A program made the position numbers and the translations under genes. Below, piece after piece: positions 51,247 to 62,923 of a stretch of DNA of 64,000 bases. Origin of the DNA: Caballeronia cordobensis (GTDB lineage Bacteria; Pseudomonadota; Gammaproteobacteria; Burkholderiales; Burkholderiaceae); NCBI RefSeq assembly GCF_001544575.2, contig NZ_FCNY02000022.1, positions 53,742 to 117,741 of the forward strand, written 5' to 3'. Position 1 is the stretch's first letter, and every line of letters starts with the position of its first letter. The notes beneath the pieces are model-generated. The model ran no database searches and had not been told where the DNA came from. It saw only the letters and a program-made list of their open reading frames with translations.

Positions 51247-52079
51247 CAATGCTCGTTGCGAGTCTCGTTGCGCGTGTGGGGAGCGGCGACCGGCGCGAGG
51301 CCAGGCGCGAGCGCGGGCTTCTTCAGCTTGCGCGGTCCGATGAGGCGCATGCCGCGCACGCGCTTCACCGCGGTGATCATGTACGCCGCGCCGAAGATGG
51401 GCCACCAGCGGTCGCCCGCGGCTTCCATGAATTGATAGCGTTGCAGCCACTTGTCCGCGACGAGCGGCGGACGATAACAGCCGAAGCGCCCGCGTTCAAG
51501 GTCGAACCCGAGCAGCTTGATCCAGTCTTTGATGCGCGTGAAGGCGATCATTTCGTGCGCCGCCGGCACGAACGGCCGTCCCGCCACCTTGCCGAGCGAT
51601 TGCCGCGCGCCCCACAGGCTCAGCGAATTGAAGCCGAGGATGATCAACTGCCCTTCGGGCACCAGCACGCGCTCGGCTTCACGCAGCAGCCGGTGCGGAT
51701 CGGGCGAGAATTCGAGCGTGTGCGGCAGCACGAGCAGATCGACGCTCTGCGCTTCGAACGGCAAATCGAGCAGATCGCACCACACGGTGCTGCGTCCGTC
51801 CGGCGCGCTCGCGGCGGGCAGCGCGCTCACGCCGGGCGTGCTCGCGCGTGGCGGCGCATAAGGCGCGCTCGATGCGCTTTCGGCGTCGAGCACGAGCGCA
51901 CGGCCGGTCATGCGATTCTCGCGCAACGCGTCGAGCTGCGGCATGCCGAGCTGAAGCGCGTGATAGCCGAAGATGTCGGACACCACATGATCGAGCTGCG
52001 CCTGCTCCCAGTCGAGCACGTAGCGTCCGGGCGCCGAGCTCGTCCAGGTGGGCCAGTCTATAATCGATCGGTCAGACAT
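51246..52079 (-). CDS. YafS-like SAM-dependent methyltransferase
   Basis: A 277-residue class I methyltransferase fold with 'LDLPFEAQSVDLLVLPHTLE' (motif post-I/II region) and 'EAERVLVPEGQLIILGFNSL'. The glycine-rich SAM loop usually found before these is not clear here ('GRALVLDAES'), so SAM binding should not be taken for granted. It lies between gloB and rnhA, the same place as E. coli yafS, a protein of unknown substrate. It is divergent from gloB, with 27 bases between the starts, and overlaps rnhA. Confidence 0.82.
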   Translation of the reverse strand: MSDRSIIDWPTWTSSAPGRYVLDWEQAQLDHVVSDIFGYHALQLGMPQLDALRENRMTGRALVLDAESASSAPYAPPRASTPGVSALPAASAPDGRSTVWCDLLDLPFEAQSVDLLVLPHTLEFSPDPHRLLREAERVLVPEGQLIILGFNSLSLWGARQSLGKVAGRPFVPAAHEMIAFTRIKDWIKLLGFDLERGRFGCYRPPLVADKWLQRYQFMEAAGDRWWPIFGAAYMITAVKRVRGMRLIGPRKLKKPALAPGLAPVAAPHTRNETRNEH

Positions 52080-52106
52080 GGTCGGGTTGCCGCATAGAAG
52101 ATCGCT

Positions 52107-52955
52107 ATGGATTCGCTAATGAAGAATTCGCCTGCTCAGGATGCATTGGTTCGAAATGCACTCGAATACGTGCCGGTTCCGGCGTTCGAGGACAACTACA
52201 TCTGGCTCGTCTCGGACTCGCGCGATGCGGTCGTGGTCGACCCCGGCGATGCCGCGCCCGTGGAGGCGTATCTCGCCAAACGCGGCTGGCGGCTGACCGC
52301 TATTTTACTCACGCACCACCATCAGGACCACGTCGGCGGCGTGAAAGCGCTGCTCGATAGCCGAAAGGCAGAGGGCGGGATTCCCGTCTATGGCCCGGCT
52401 GGCGAGCGCATCGAGCATCTGACCGCGCGTGTGACGGGCGGCGACAGCGTGCAGATCGACCATCCGCCGATGGCGCTTTCCGTGATCGACGTGCCCGGTC
52501 ATACGGCAGGCCACATCGCCTATTTCCAGGCCGACGACGGAAGCGGCACGCCGCATCTATTTTGCGGCGACACGCTCTTCGCGAGCGGCTGCGGCCGTCT
52601 CTTCGAAGGCACGGCGCAGCAGATGCTGAGCTCGCTCGACGCGCTCGCCGCGCTGCCCGAGAGCACGCAGGTTCACTGCGCGCACGAATATACGCTGTCG
52701 AATATCCGCTTTGCGCGCGCGTGCGAGCCGGACAACGCGGCGCTGCTTCGCTGGAGCGACGACGCGCAGGCGCTGCGGTCCGCGGGCAAGCCGACGCTGC
52801 CGACGACCATCGGGCACGAAAAGGCGGTGAATCCGTTTTTGCGCGCGGATATACCCTCGATCCAGGCGATGCTTTCGACGCAATTTGGGGCGCCAGTGAC
52901 GGACCGGCTCGAAGCTTTTCGAGTGATGCGAGGCTGGAAAGATAAGTTCCGTTAA
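52107..52955 (+). CDS. gloB: Hydroxyacylglutathione hydrolase (glyoxalase II)
   Basis: GloB hydrolyses S-lactoylglutathione to lactate and glutathione, finishing methylglyoxal detoxification. The 282-residue metallo-beta-lactamase-fold protein has the two-metal motif 'THHHQDHVGG' near residue 70, 'VPGHTAGHIAYF', 'FCGDTLFASGCGRLFEG' and 'CAHEYTLSNIRFA'. The N-terminal 'EYVPVPAFEDNYIWLV' is the family start, so the true ATG could be codon 5. mltD follows on the same strand. Confidence 0.95.
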   Translation: MDSLMKNSPAQDALVRNALEYVPVPAFEDNYIWLVSDSRDAVVVDPGDAAPVEAYLAKRGWRLTAILLTHHHQDHVGGVKALLDSRKAEGGIPVYGPAGERIEHLTARVTGGDSVQIDHPPMALSVIDVPGHTAGHIAYFQADDGSGTPHLFCGDTLFASGCGRLFEGTAQQMLSSLDALAALPESTQVHCAHEYTLSNIRFARACEPDNAALLRWSDDAQALRSAGKPTLPTTIGHEKAVNPFLRADIPSIQAMLSTQFGAPVTDRLEAFRVMRGWKDKFR

Positions 52956-53115
52956 CCCGAAACTATGGGTGGAACTTCATCCGAAACGTGGGAATCGGCG
53001 TTAGATGCTGGATTTTGCAGGGGTTTTGCGCGCATTCTTATTGACGTCTTAAGGGCGGTTCCGTACTATCGGCTGCAAATTTCCAAGCATTATTTTGTGG
53101 AAGCCGAGACGTTCC

Positions 53116-54756
53116 ATGCGACTAACTCTTAGTGCGCTGTCCGTCCTGATGCTCGCCGCCTGCGCGAGCCAAGGGCCGACAGTGTCCGATCCCATTTCAG
53201 CCTCCGCGAATTCCAACGCCTCGCAGCAACAAGTCGCCGACACCATTCGCCGCACCGCAGCAGCCAAGGAAACCATCAACGTCGACAAGACGCCCGTCAC
53301 TTCGCTCGCGGGTTCGTCCGACCTGTGGAATCGCATTCGCAGTGGCTTCCAGATTCCCGATCTGCAAAGCGACCTCGTCGATATGCAGGTCAACTGGTAC
53401 GCGCAGCGCCCGGATTACGTCGAGCGCATGACCACGCGTTCGCAGAAGTACCTGTATCACATCGTCGAGGAGCTGGAGCAGCGTCACATGCCGACCGAGC
53501 TGGCGCTGCTGCCGTTCATCGAGTCGGCGTACAGCCCGCAGGCGTTGTCGGTTGCCAAGGCGGCGGGCATGTGGCAGTTCATGCCGGGCACCGGGCGCGA
53601 CTACAACCTCAAGCAGAACATGTGGAAGGACGAGCGCCGCGACGTGCTCGCGTCGACGAGCGCCGCGCTCGACTACCTCCAGCGCCTGCACGACATGTTC
53701 GGCGACTGGCATCTCGCGCTTGCCGCGTACAACTGGGGCGAGGGCAACGTGCAGCGCGCGATTGCGCGTAACGAGGCGGCGGGCCTGCCGACCGACTACG
53801 AAAGCCTGCGCATGCCCAACGAAACGCGCAATTACGTGCCGAAGTTGCAGGCGGTCAAGAATATCGTCGGCAATCCGCAAATGTACGGGCTCACGCTGCC
53901 GGACATTCCGAACCATCCCTATTTCGTGACGGTCACGACCGCGCGCGACATCGACGTGACGATGGCCGCGAAACTCGCCGGCATGAGCGTGGAAGAATTC
54001 CGCTCGCTCAATCCGTCGTTCTCCAAGCCCGTGATTCTCGGCGCGACCAATCCGCAGGTTTTGTTGCCGTTCGACAACGCAACATCGTTCCAGCGCAATC
54101 TCTCGTCGTACTCGGGCGCGCTGTCGTCGTGGACCACGTACACCGTGACGGAGCGCGCGCGTCCGGCGGCGATCGCCGAGAAGATCGGCGTCGATGCCGA
54201 CACGCTCATGTCCGTCAATCGCATTCCGGCGGGCATGCGCCTGAAGCCCGGCTCGACGATCGTCGTGCCGCGCACGGATGACGACGACGAAGACATCAGC
54301 GCCGATGTCGCCGAAAACGCGACGCTCGCGATCGAGCGCGACGTGCCCGACACGCGCAGGCTCGTGATCCGCGTGCGCCGCAAGCAGGCCGTCGCGACGT
54401 TGGCGGATCGCTACAACGTGTCGCCAGCGCAGGTGCGCGCCTGGAACCGCACGCGTGGCGACATGGTCATGCCGGGTCAGGTCGTCGTTCTGCATGTGCC
54501 GTACGGCCGTTCGGTGCCGGCCGAGCCGGGCCCGGTGCGCGTCGAGACGGTGGCGGCGTCGAGCCGCTCGTCGGGCGGCGTGTCGCGGATCGGCACGCGC
54601 GTGCCGGAGTCGAAGCCGTCGCGCGGCAAGGCGACCGCCCATTCTTCCGGAAAAGTGACGAAAGTGTCGGCGTCCACGGCAACGCATGCTGCCAAGCCCG
54701 CCGCGGCCAAGACCGCGAAGCCGGCAACCAGCACGAAGAGCGCCAAGAAAAAGTAA
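53116..54756 (+). CDS. mltD: Membrane-bound lytic transglycosylase D
   Basis: MltD cleaves peptidoglycan glycan strands from the outer membrane. The 546-residue product starts MRLTLSALSVLMLAACASQG, a lipoprotein signal with lipobox Cys near residue 16. The SLT domain (about 115-235) has catalytic Glu in 'FIESAYSPQALS', 'GMWQFMPGTGRDYNL' and 'ALAAYNWGEGNVQRA'. Two LysM-type repeats follow, and the tail is Ala/Lys-rich. The ATG at 53116 is chosen over a TTG at 53095 because it gives a correct signal peptide. Confidence 0.94.
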   Translation: MRLTLSALSVLMLAACASQGPTVSDPISASANSNASQQQVADTIRRTAAAKETINVDKTPVTSLAGSSDLWNRIRSGFQIPDLQSDLVDMQVNWYAQRPDYVERMTTRSQKYLYHIVEELEQRHMPTELALLPFIESAYSPQALSVAKAAGMWQFMPGTGRDYNLKQNMWKDERRDVLASTSAALDYLQRLHDMFGDWHLALAAYNWGEGNVQRAIARNEAAGLPTDYESLRMPNETRNYVPKLQAVKNIVGNPQMYGLTLPDIPNHPYFVTVTTARDIDVTMAAKLAGMSVEEFRSLNPSFSKPVILGATNPQVLLPFDNATSFQRNLSSYSGALSSWTTYTVTERARPAAIAEKIGVDADTLMSVNRIPAGMRLKPGSTIVVPRTDDDDEDISADVAENATLAIERDVPDTRRLVIRVRRKQAVATLADRYNVSPAQVRAWNRTRGDMVMPGQVVVLHVPYGRSVPAEPGPVRVETVAASSRSSGGVSRIGTRVPESKPSRGKATAHSSGKVTKVSASTATHAAKPAAAKTAKPATSTKSAKKK

Positions 54757-54785
54757 GCGGAAGCGTTTGGTCCGCGCGCTAATCC

Positions 54786-54813
54786 ACGCCGTCACCAAGG
54801 TGACGGCGTTTTT
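54786..54813 (+). terminator. Terminator of mltD
   Basis: ACGCCGTCACC (54786-54796) pairs with GGTGACGGCGT (54799-54809), followed by TTTT (54810-54813). A perfect long stem just after the stop codon region. Confidence 0.92.
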
Positions 54814-54882
54814 ATGTCGATCGTCCCGTTAAACTGGCGCTTCAGAAAAATCGAAGAAACGCCCCAGCAACGTACGTTTCGC

Positions 54883-56127
54883 ATGCCGTCCACTGTCCGT
54901 CTCCGCGTCTTTTTCCTGTTCGCCGCCGGTTACTTCGTCTCGTACGTGTTCCGTGGCGTCAATCTCGGCTTCGCGCCGCTCATCACGCACGACCTCGGCC
55001 TGTCCGCGGCCGATCTCGGCCTGCTCACTTCGCTGTACTTCATCGGCTTCGCCCTGGCGCAGATTCCCGTCGGCGTGCTGCTCGATCATTTCGGGCCGGC
55101 GCGCGTGACCGCGGGCATGCTGGTGTTCGCGGCGGCGGGCATCGGCGTGTTCGGCGCATCGAGTGGTCTGGCAGGCCTGATGGCAGGGCGGCTCTTGATC
55201 GGCGTCGGTGTGTCGGTGTGTCTGGCCGCGGCGTTCAAGGCGTCGGCGCAGCATTTTCCGGTCTGGCGCCTGCCGCTCATCAACGGATTGACGATGGCTG
55301 TCGGCGGACTGGGCGGCGTCGTCGTGGGGTCGCCGCTCTCGTCGCTGCTGCATGTCGCGACGTGGCGTCAGGTGTGTTTCGGGCTGGCTGTCTTCACGCT
55401 CGTCGTCGCGGCGGCGATCGCGCTGTTCGCGCCGCGCAAGGCGGACGCGCATCATCAGGCGGACATCGTCACGCAGTTCAAGGGCACGTGGCACATCATG
55501 AAGAGCGCCGCGTTCTGGAAAATCGCGTCGTTTCCCGTCGTCACGCAGGGCGTGTTTTTCGCGATGCAGTCGCTGTGGATCCGCCCCTATCTCACCGATG
55601 TGATGGACCTCACGCCGGCTCACGCGTCCGCGCTCGTGTCCGTGCTCGGTTTCGCGATGATGTTCGGCTCCGTCAGCTTCGGCGCGGCGGCGCGCAGTCT
55701 GGAGGGGCGCGGCGTGTCGGTGTATGCGTTCTGCGGCGTGGGCATGGTGCTTTTCGTGGTCACGCAGTTGCTGATGGTCTTGCGGGTGCCGCTGCCGCCC
55801 GCCGTGCTGATCGCGGCGTATGGCGTTTTCGGCGGCACCGGCATTCTGAGTTACGCGGTCGCGGCGCGCTATTTCCCGACACACATGGCCGGGCGTGTGA
55901 ATACGACGCTGACGCTCGTCATCTTTCTGTTGATCTTCGGCTTTCAGGTCGGCGTCGGCGCGATGCTGTCGCTATGGCCGGCGCAAGCGGGGCGCTTTCC
56001 GGCGTCGGCGCACATCACCGTCTGGGCGGCGCTGATCGCGCTGCAAGTCGCGAGCGCGATCTGGTACATGCTGCCGGGGCGCGCGCTGCAGCGAGGCGAG
56101 CCGGAAGTGGAAAACGCGGCGTCGTAA
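54883..56127 (+). CDS. MFS transporter
   Basis: A 414-residue, 12-helix major facilitator protein. The N-terminus 'RLRVFFLFAAGYFVSYVFRG' is the first helix, and the loop 2-3 motif is seen near 'QIPVGVLLDHFGPARV'. The substrate is unknown; the closest architecture is of the nitrate/sugar-phosphate-like groups. An in-frame ATG at 54814 falls directly after the T-run of the mltD terminator and its extra residues look unrelated, so 54883 is chosen. The gap to carA (345 bases) holds a strong promoter. Confidence 0.85.
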   Translation: MPSTVRLRVFFLFAAGYFVSYVFRGVNLGFAPLITHDLGLSAADLGLLTSLYFIGFALAQIPVGVLLDHFGPARVTAGMLVFAAAGIGVFGASSGLAGLMAGRLLIGVGVSVCLAAAFKASAQHFPVWRLPLINGLTMAVGGLGGVVVGSPLSSLLHVATWRQVCFGLAVFTLVVAAAIALFAPRKADAHHQADIVTQFKGTWHIMKSAAFWKIASFPVVTQGVFFAMQSLWIRPYLTDVMDLTPAHASALVSVLGFAMMFGSVSFGAAARSLEGRGVSVYAFCGVGMVLFVVTQLLMVLRVPLPPAVLIAAYGVFGGTGILSYAVAARYFPTHMAGRVNTTLTLVIFLLIFGFQVGVGAMLSLWPAQAGRFPASAHITVWAALIALQVASAIWYMLPGRALQRGEPEVENAAS

Positions 56128-56173
56128 TCGCTGCGGCGGCGCGCGGGGATGCTCAAGCGGAGCAATCCCAAAT

Positions 56174-56203
56174 TTGGCAGATGTGGCGTTTTAACGCTAT
56201 AAT
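56174..56203 (+). promoter_or_regulatory. Promoter of carAB
   Basis: TTGGCA (56174-56179), an 18-base spacer and a perfect TATAAT (56198-56203). The transcript would carry a leader of about 260 bases before carA; I see no known riboswitch or leader peptide in it. This lies in the 345-base non-coding gap 56128-56472. Confidence 0.8.
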
Positions 56204-56472
56204 TCGAAGGTTTGAGCATATCAACCCGCACCCTAGCGCCTACCTCCCATTCACCGTCGTTCGCTGCGCATCAGCTGCGCGCCGCACGCCGCCCATCGCC
56301 TGCTTGAAGACTCCGTTGCCACGCTCATCGCGTGCCGGTTCGAGCCGCGATGCGCGCTTCGCGAGCCGCCGGCACTGTGCAAAGGAAACCCGCGTGCTTT
56401 TGAGCCGCGGGAAGCCAAGCCTGAATTTCGGACAGACAGGTCGGTAACAGGGTGTCCCCCAAGGAGCTTCCC

Positions 56473-57615
56473 GTGTTGCCGTCATTTTCCCCCGCACTGC
56501 TCGCACTTGCCGACGGCACGGTCTTTCGTGGTCAATCGATCGGCGCGCCCGGTTCGACGATCGGCGAAGTGGTATTCAACACCGCCATCACCGGCTATCA
56601 GGAAATCCTGACCGATCCGAGCTACGCGCAGCAGATCGTCACGCTGACCTATCCGCATATCGGCAACTACGGCGTCAATGCCGAAGACGTCGAAGCCACC
56701 AAAGTCCATGCCGCCGGTCTCATCATCCGCGACCTGCCGGTTCTCGCATCCAACTTCCGTTCCGAGCAAACGCTCGCCGACTATCTGAAGGCGCAGGGCG
56801 TCGTCGCGATCGCGGGTATCGACACGCGCAAGCTCACGCGCATTCTTCGCGAGAAGGGCGCGCAGAACGGCTGCATTCTCGCGGGCTCCGACGACGAAGC
56901 GAAGGCGCTCGAACTCGCGCGCTCGTTCCCCGGCCTCGCCGGCATGGATCTCGCGAAAGTCGTATCGACGCAAAAGCCTTACGAGTGGACGCAGACCGAA
57001 TGGCGTCTCGGTAGCGGCTACGGCAAGCAGGAAGCGCCGAAGTACCGCGTCGTCGCGTTCGATTACGGCGTCAAGTTCAACATTCTGCGCATGCTGGCCG
57101 AGCGCGGCTGTCACGTCACGGTGCTGCCGGCGCAAGCTTCGGCCGCCGATGCGCTCGCGCTCAATCCGGACGGCGTCTTCCTGTCGAACGGCCCCGGCGA
57201 TCCCGAGCCTTGCGATTACGCGATCGCGGCGACGAAGGAATTCATCGAGCGCGGCATTCCGACCTTCGGCATCTGTCTCGGCCATCAGATCATGGGCCTC
57301 GCCGTCGGCGCAAAGACCATGAAGATGAAAACCGGCCACCATGGCGCGAACCATCCGGTGAAGGACATGGAAGACGGGCGTGTCGTGATTACGTCGCAGA
57401 ACCACGGTTTTGCGGTCGATGCGTCGACGCTGCCCGCCAACGCGAAGGTCACGCACGTCTCGCTGTTCGACGGCACGCTGCAAGGCTTCGCGCTCACGGA
57501 CAAGCCCGCGTTCTGCTTCCAGGGCCATCCGGAAGCGTCGCCCGGCCCGCACGACATCGCGTATCTGTTCGACCGCTTCATCAAGCTGATGGAAGCGCAA
57601 AAGGTCGCAGCGTAA
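56473..57615 (+). CDS. carA: Carbamoyl-phosphate synthase small subunit
   Basis: CarA hydrolyses glutamine and channels ammonia to CarB, for pyrimidine and arginine synthesis. The 380-residue product ends in a class I glutamine amidotransferase domain with Cys in 'FGICLGHQIMG' and His/Glu in 'QGHPEASPGPHD'. The N-terminal domain has 'NTAITGYQEILTDPSY'. A GTG at 56473 preceded by AAGGAG (56461-56466) is the best start; another in-frame GTG at 56452 has no such site. carB follows after 36 bases. Confidence 0.96.
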   Translation: MLPSFSPALLALADGTVFRGQSIGAPGSTIGEVVFNTAITGYQEILTDPSYAQQIVTLTYPHIGNYGVNAEDVEATKVHAAGLIIRDLPVLASNFRSEQTLADYLKAQGVVAIAGIDTRKLTRILREKGAQNGCILAGSDDEAKALELARSFPGLAGMDLAKVVSTQKPYEWTQTEWRLGSGYGKQEAPKYRVVAFDYGVKFNILRMLAERGCHVTVLPAQASAADALALNPDGVFLSNGPGDPEPCDYAIAATKEFIERGIPTFGICLGHQIMGLAVGAKTMKMKTGHHGANHPVKDMEDGRVVITSQNHGFAVDASTLPANAKVTHVSLFDGTLQGFALTDKPAFCFQGHPEASPGPHDIAYLFDRFIKLMEAQKVAA

Positions 57616-57651
57616 AGAACAGAAAACAGCACATATTCATCGAGAGCAGTT

Positions 57652-60906
<3,255 letters not shown>

Positions 60907-60936
60907 GGCTTCGATTACCGGTCTAAGCATCACGAG

Positions 60937-60994
60937 CCGCGGTTAAGCGGCGTCTCCTGTCAAGGGAGATGCGCTTAACCGCGGTAATTTTTTT
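60937..60994 (+). terminator. Two-tier hairpin and T-tract between carB and greA
   Basis: CCGCGGTTAAGCG (60937-60949) pairs perfectly with CGCTTAACCGCGG (60972-60984). The enclosed 22 bases form a second hairpin (TCTCC/GGAGA). A run of seven T follows at 60988-60994. It ends 24 bases before greA and is a strong intrinsic terminator. Confidence 0.9.
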
Positions 60995-61018
60995 GACGAA
61001 ATTGTTTGTGAGTGGTCT

Positions 61019-61495
61019 ATGAGCACGATTCCTTTGACGAAGCGCGGCGCGGAGTTGCTGCGCGACGAATTGCAACGCCTGAAGGCCGTGGAGCGTCCGG
61101 CGGTCATCACCGCGATCGCGGAGGCGCGGGCGCAGGGCGACCTCTCGGAAAACGCGGAGTACGACGCCGCGAAGGAAAAACAGGGCTTCATCGAGGGCCG
61201 CATCGCGGAAATCGAGTCGAAGCTGGCTGCCGCGCAAGTGATCGATCCGACGCAAGTGGAAGCCGAAGGCCGCGTGGTGTTCGGCGCGACCGTGGAACTG
61301 GAAGACCTGGCGTCCGGCAATACGGTCACGTATCAGATCGTCGGCGATGACGAAGCGGATCTCGACCACGGTCTCATCTCGGTGAGCTCGCCGATCGCGC
61401 GCGCGCTGATCGCGAAGTCCGAAGGCGACGTGGCATCGGTGCAGGCGCCGAGCGGCGCTCGCGAATACGAAATCATCGCGGTTCGTTACGTCTGA
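61019..61495 (+). CDS. greA: Transcription elongation factor GreA
   Basis: GreA enters the polymerase secondary channel and stimulates cleavage of backtracked RNA. The 158-residue product has the N-terminal coiled coil with 'LSENAEYDAAKEKQGF' (tip acidic residues near 41-44) and the C-terminal domain with 'VSSPIARALIAKSEGD'. Length is standard. No clear Shine-Dalgarno site is seen ahead of the ATG. The stop overlaps the next start (TGATG). Confidence 0.97.
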   Translation: MSTIPLTKRGAELLRDELQRLKAVERPAVITAIAEARAQGDLSENAEYDAAKEKQGFIEGRIAEIESKLAAAQVIDPTQVEAEGRVVFGATVELEDLASGNTVTYQIVGDDEADLDHGLISVSSPIARALIAKSEGDVASVQAPSGAREYEIIAVRYV

Positions 61496-62010
61496 TGGAG
61501 CACCGGCTTTTTCGCACCGTCAGCATGGTCTGGGTCGGCAGTCTGCTGACCTTGGGCCTCATTGGCGCGCCGGTTCTCTTCTCGATGCTCGACCGCACGA
61601 CGGCGGGCTCGGTGGCGGCGCAGTACTTCCGGATCGAGGCGATCATCGGCGTGATTTCCGCGCTGGTGCTGATTTTGATCGGCAATCGCTTCGTGAGAAG
61701 CGGCATCGTCGATTACAAGCGCGTGCGCTGGATCGTCGCGGTGATGCTCGTGTGCGTGCTGATCGGCTATTTCGGCCTGCAGCCGTTCATGAATTCGCTG
61801 CGCATGGCGGCGCAGGAAGCCGGCACCGATCTCGCAAGTTCGCCGTATGCGAAAGAGTTCGGCATTCTGCACGGCATATCGACTGCGATCTATCTGATCG
61901 AGTGCCTGTTTGGTATTGCGCTGGTGTGGCGTCTGCCGGGCGCGGCGCCGGTCAAGATCGTGCCGAAGGGCAAATCGGCCAAGGTGGCGGCGAAACGAGC
62001 GCGAAGCTGA
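61495..62010 (+). CDS. DUF4149 family membrane protein
   Basis: A 171-residue four-helix membrane protein (about 8-30, 45-65, 80-98 and 124-146) that starts MEHRLFRTVSMVWVGSLLTL. It has the DUF4149 pattern 'GAPVLFSMLDRTTAGSVAAQ'. Function is unknown. It overlaps greA by one base, so both are on one transcript. The tail 'GKSAKVAAKRARS' is basic. Confidence 0.83.
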   Translation: MEHRLFRTVSMVWVGSLLTLGLIGAPVLFSMLDRTTAGSVAAQYFRIEAIIGVISALVLILIGNRFVRSGIVDYKRVRWIVAVMLVCVLIGYFGLQPFMNSLRMAAQEAGTDLASSPYAKEFGILHGISTAIYLIECLFGIALVWRLPGAAPVKIVPKGKSAKVAAKRARS

Positions 62011-62080
62011 GTAGCGATGCTCGTCCGGCGGCGCGTGGGTTCCATCGCGAACGCACGCGCCGTTGCTTATTGCGGTGCGC

Positions 62081-62620
62081 TTATTTGACCGCCTGATGCT
62101 GGCGCTTCGCGCTGGACTGACGCTTCTTCGCGCGCTTCACGTTTCCGCCCGCCGTCACGCGCTCGTTGCCGAGCACCTTCAGCGTCTGCTTCTTCGGCTT
62201 CTTGAACGCGGGCGCATCGCGCGTGATCTTCACGGCCTTGACGGTGCGCGGCGCGCGGCCCTTGGCCGGACGTTCGTCGGCGGCTTCGCCCGCGCTCGGC
62301 GGCATGGTGCTTCGAGTGCGGGTGGCGCGGCTCTTCGGCGCGGCGCCTTCGGGTCTCCAGATCACGAGCAGCTTGCCGATATGCTGGATAGGCGCGGCGT
62401 TCAGACGATCGCAGATTTCGTCGTAGATCGCGACGCGCGCTTCGCGTTCGTCGCCGAACACGCGGACCTTGATGAGCTGATGCGCTTCCAGATGCACGTT
62501 GATCTCTTTGAACACGGCATCGGTCAGACCCTCCGCGCCGACGAGCACGACGGGCTTGAGCGCATGGGCCTGGGAGCGCAGGTCGGCGCGCTCGGCGGGG
62601 GAGAGTTTAAGAGCTGGCAT
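62081..62620 (-). CDS. YhbY-family RNA-binding protein with basic tail
   Basis: The 179-residue protein has an N-terminal CRM domain (about 1-95) with 'PAERADLRSQAHALKPVVLVG' and 'EINVHLEAHQLIKVRVFGD'. YhbY binds pre-50S ribosomes in E. coli and has only 97 residues. Here a further 80 residues, rich in Lys, Arg and Ala ('KRAKKRQSSAKRQH'), form a basic extension. It is divergent from rlmE, matching the yhbY-rlmE-ftsH arrangement of E. coli. Confidence 0.9.
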   Translation of the reverse strand: MPALKLSPAERADLRSQAHALKPVVLVGAEGLTDAVFKEINVHLEAHQLIKVRVFGDEREARVAIYDEICDRLNAAPIQHIGKLLVIWRPEGAAPKSRATRTRSTMPPSAGEAADERPAKGRAPRTVKAVKITRDAPAFKKPKKQTLKVLGNERVTAGGNVKRAKKRQSSAKRQHQAVK

Positions 62621-62923
62621 GAGAGATTCGGGACTCGACTAAAATGTGGGCGGCAAGACGTGCGCACGGTGCGCTCGCAAGGCGGATCGAACTCGCTCTA
62701 CGCGAGCGCGCAAGGATTCGCGCGTAATCGGCGGCGCTTCGATTCGATCGGTTGCGCGGCCCGCCCACCAGAAACAGAACAGGCCGGATGCCGGGTTTCG
62801 ATGCGCGCGAGCGCCCGATGACCGGTCCGGCCAACAAGACGCGTATTATCCGCTAAAAGCATCGCGCGATGCAGCAAAATACGCACCGGGCGCGCCGGGA
62901 GCGCGCCAATTGAGCTCAGTTGA
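62621..62923. other. Divergent control region between the yhbY-like gene and rlmE
   Basis: A 303-base non-coding gap. It includes a perfect 14-base palindrome (GCATCGCGCGATGC, 62859-62872), 15 bases after a TATTAT box (62844-62849). No -35 box stands at the right distance. No heat-shock (sigma-32) type promoter could be recognised, although ftsH is heat-induced in E. coli. Confidence 0.55.
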
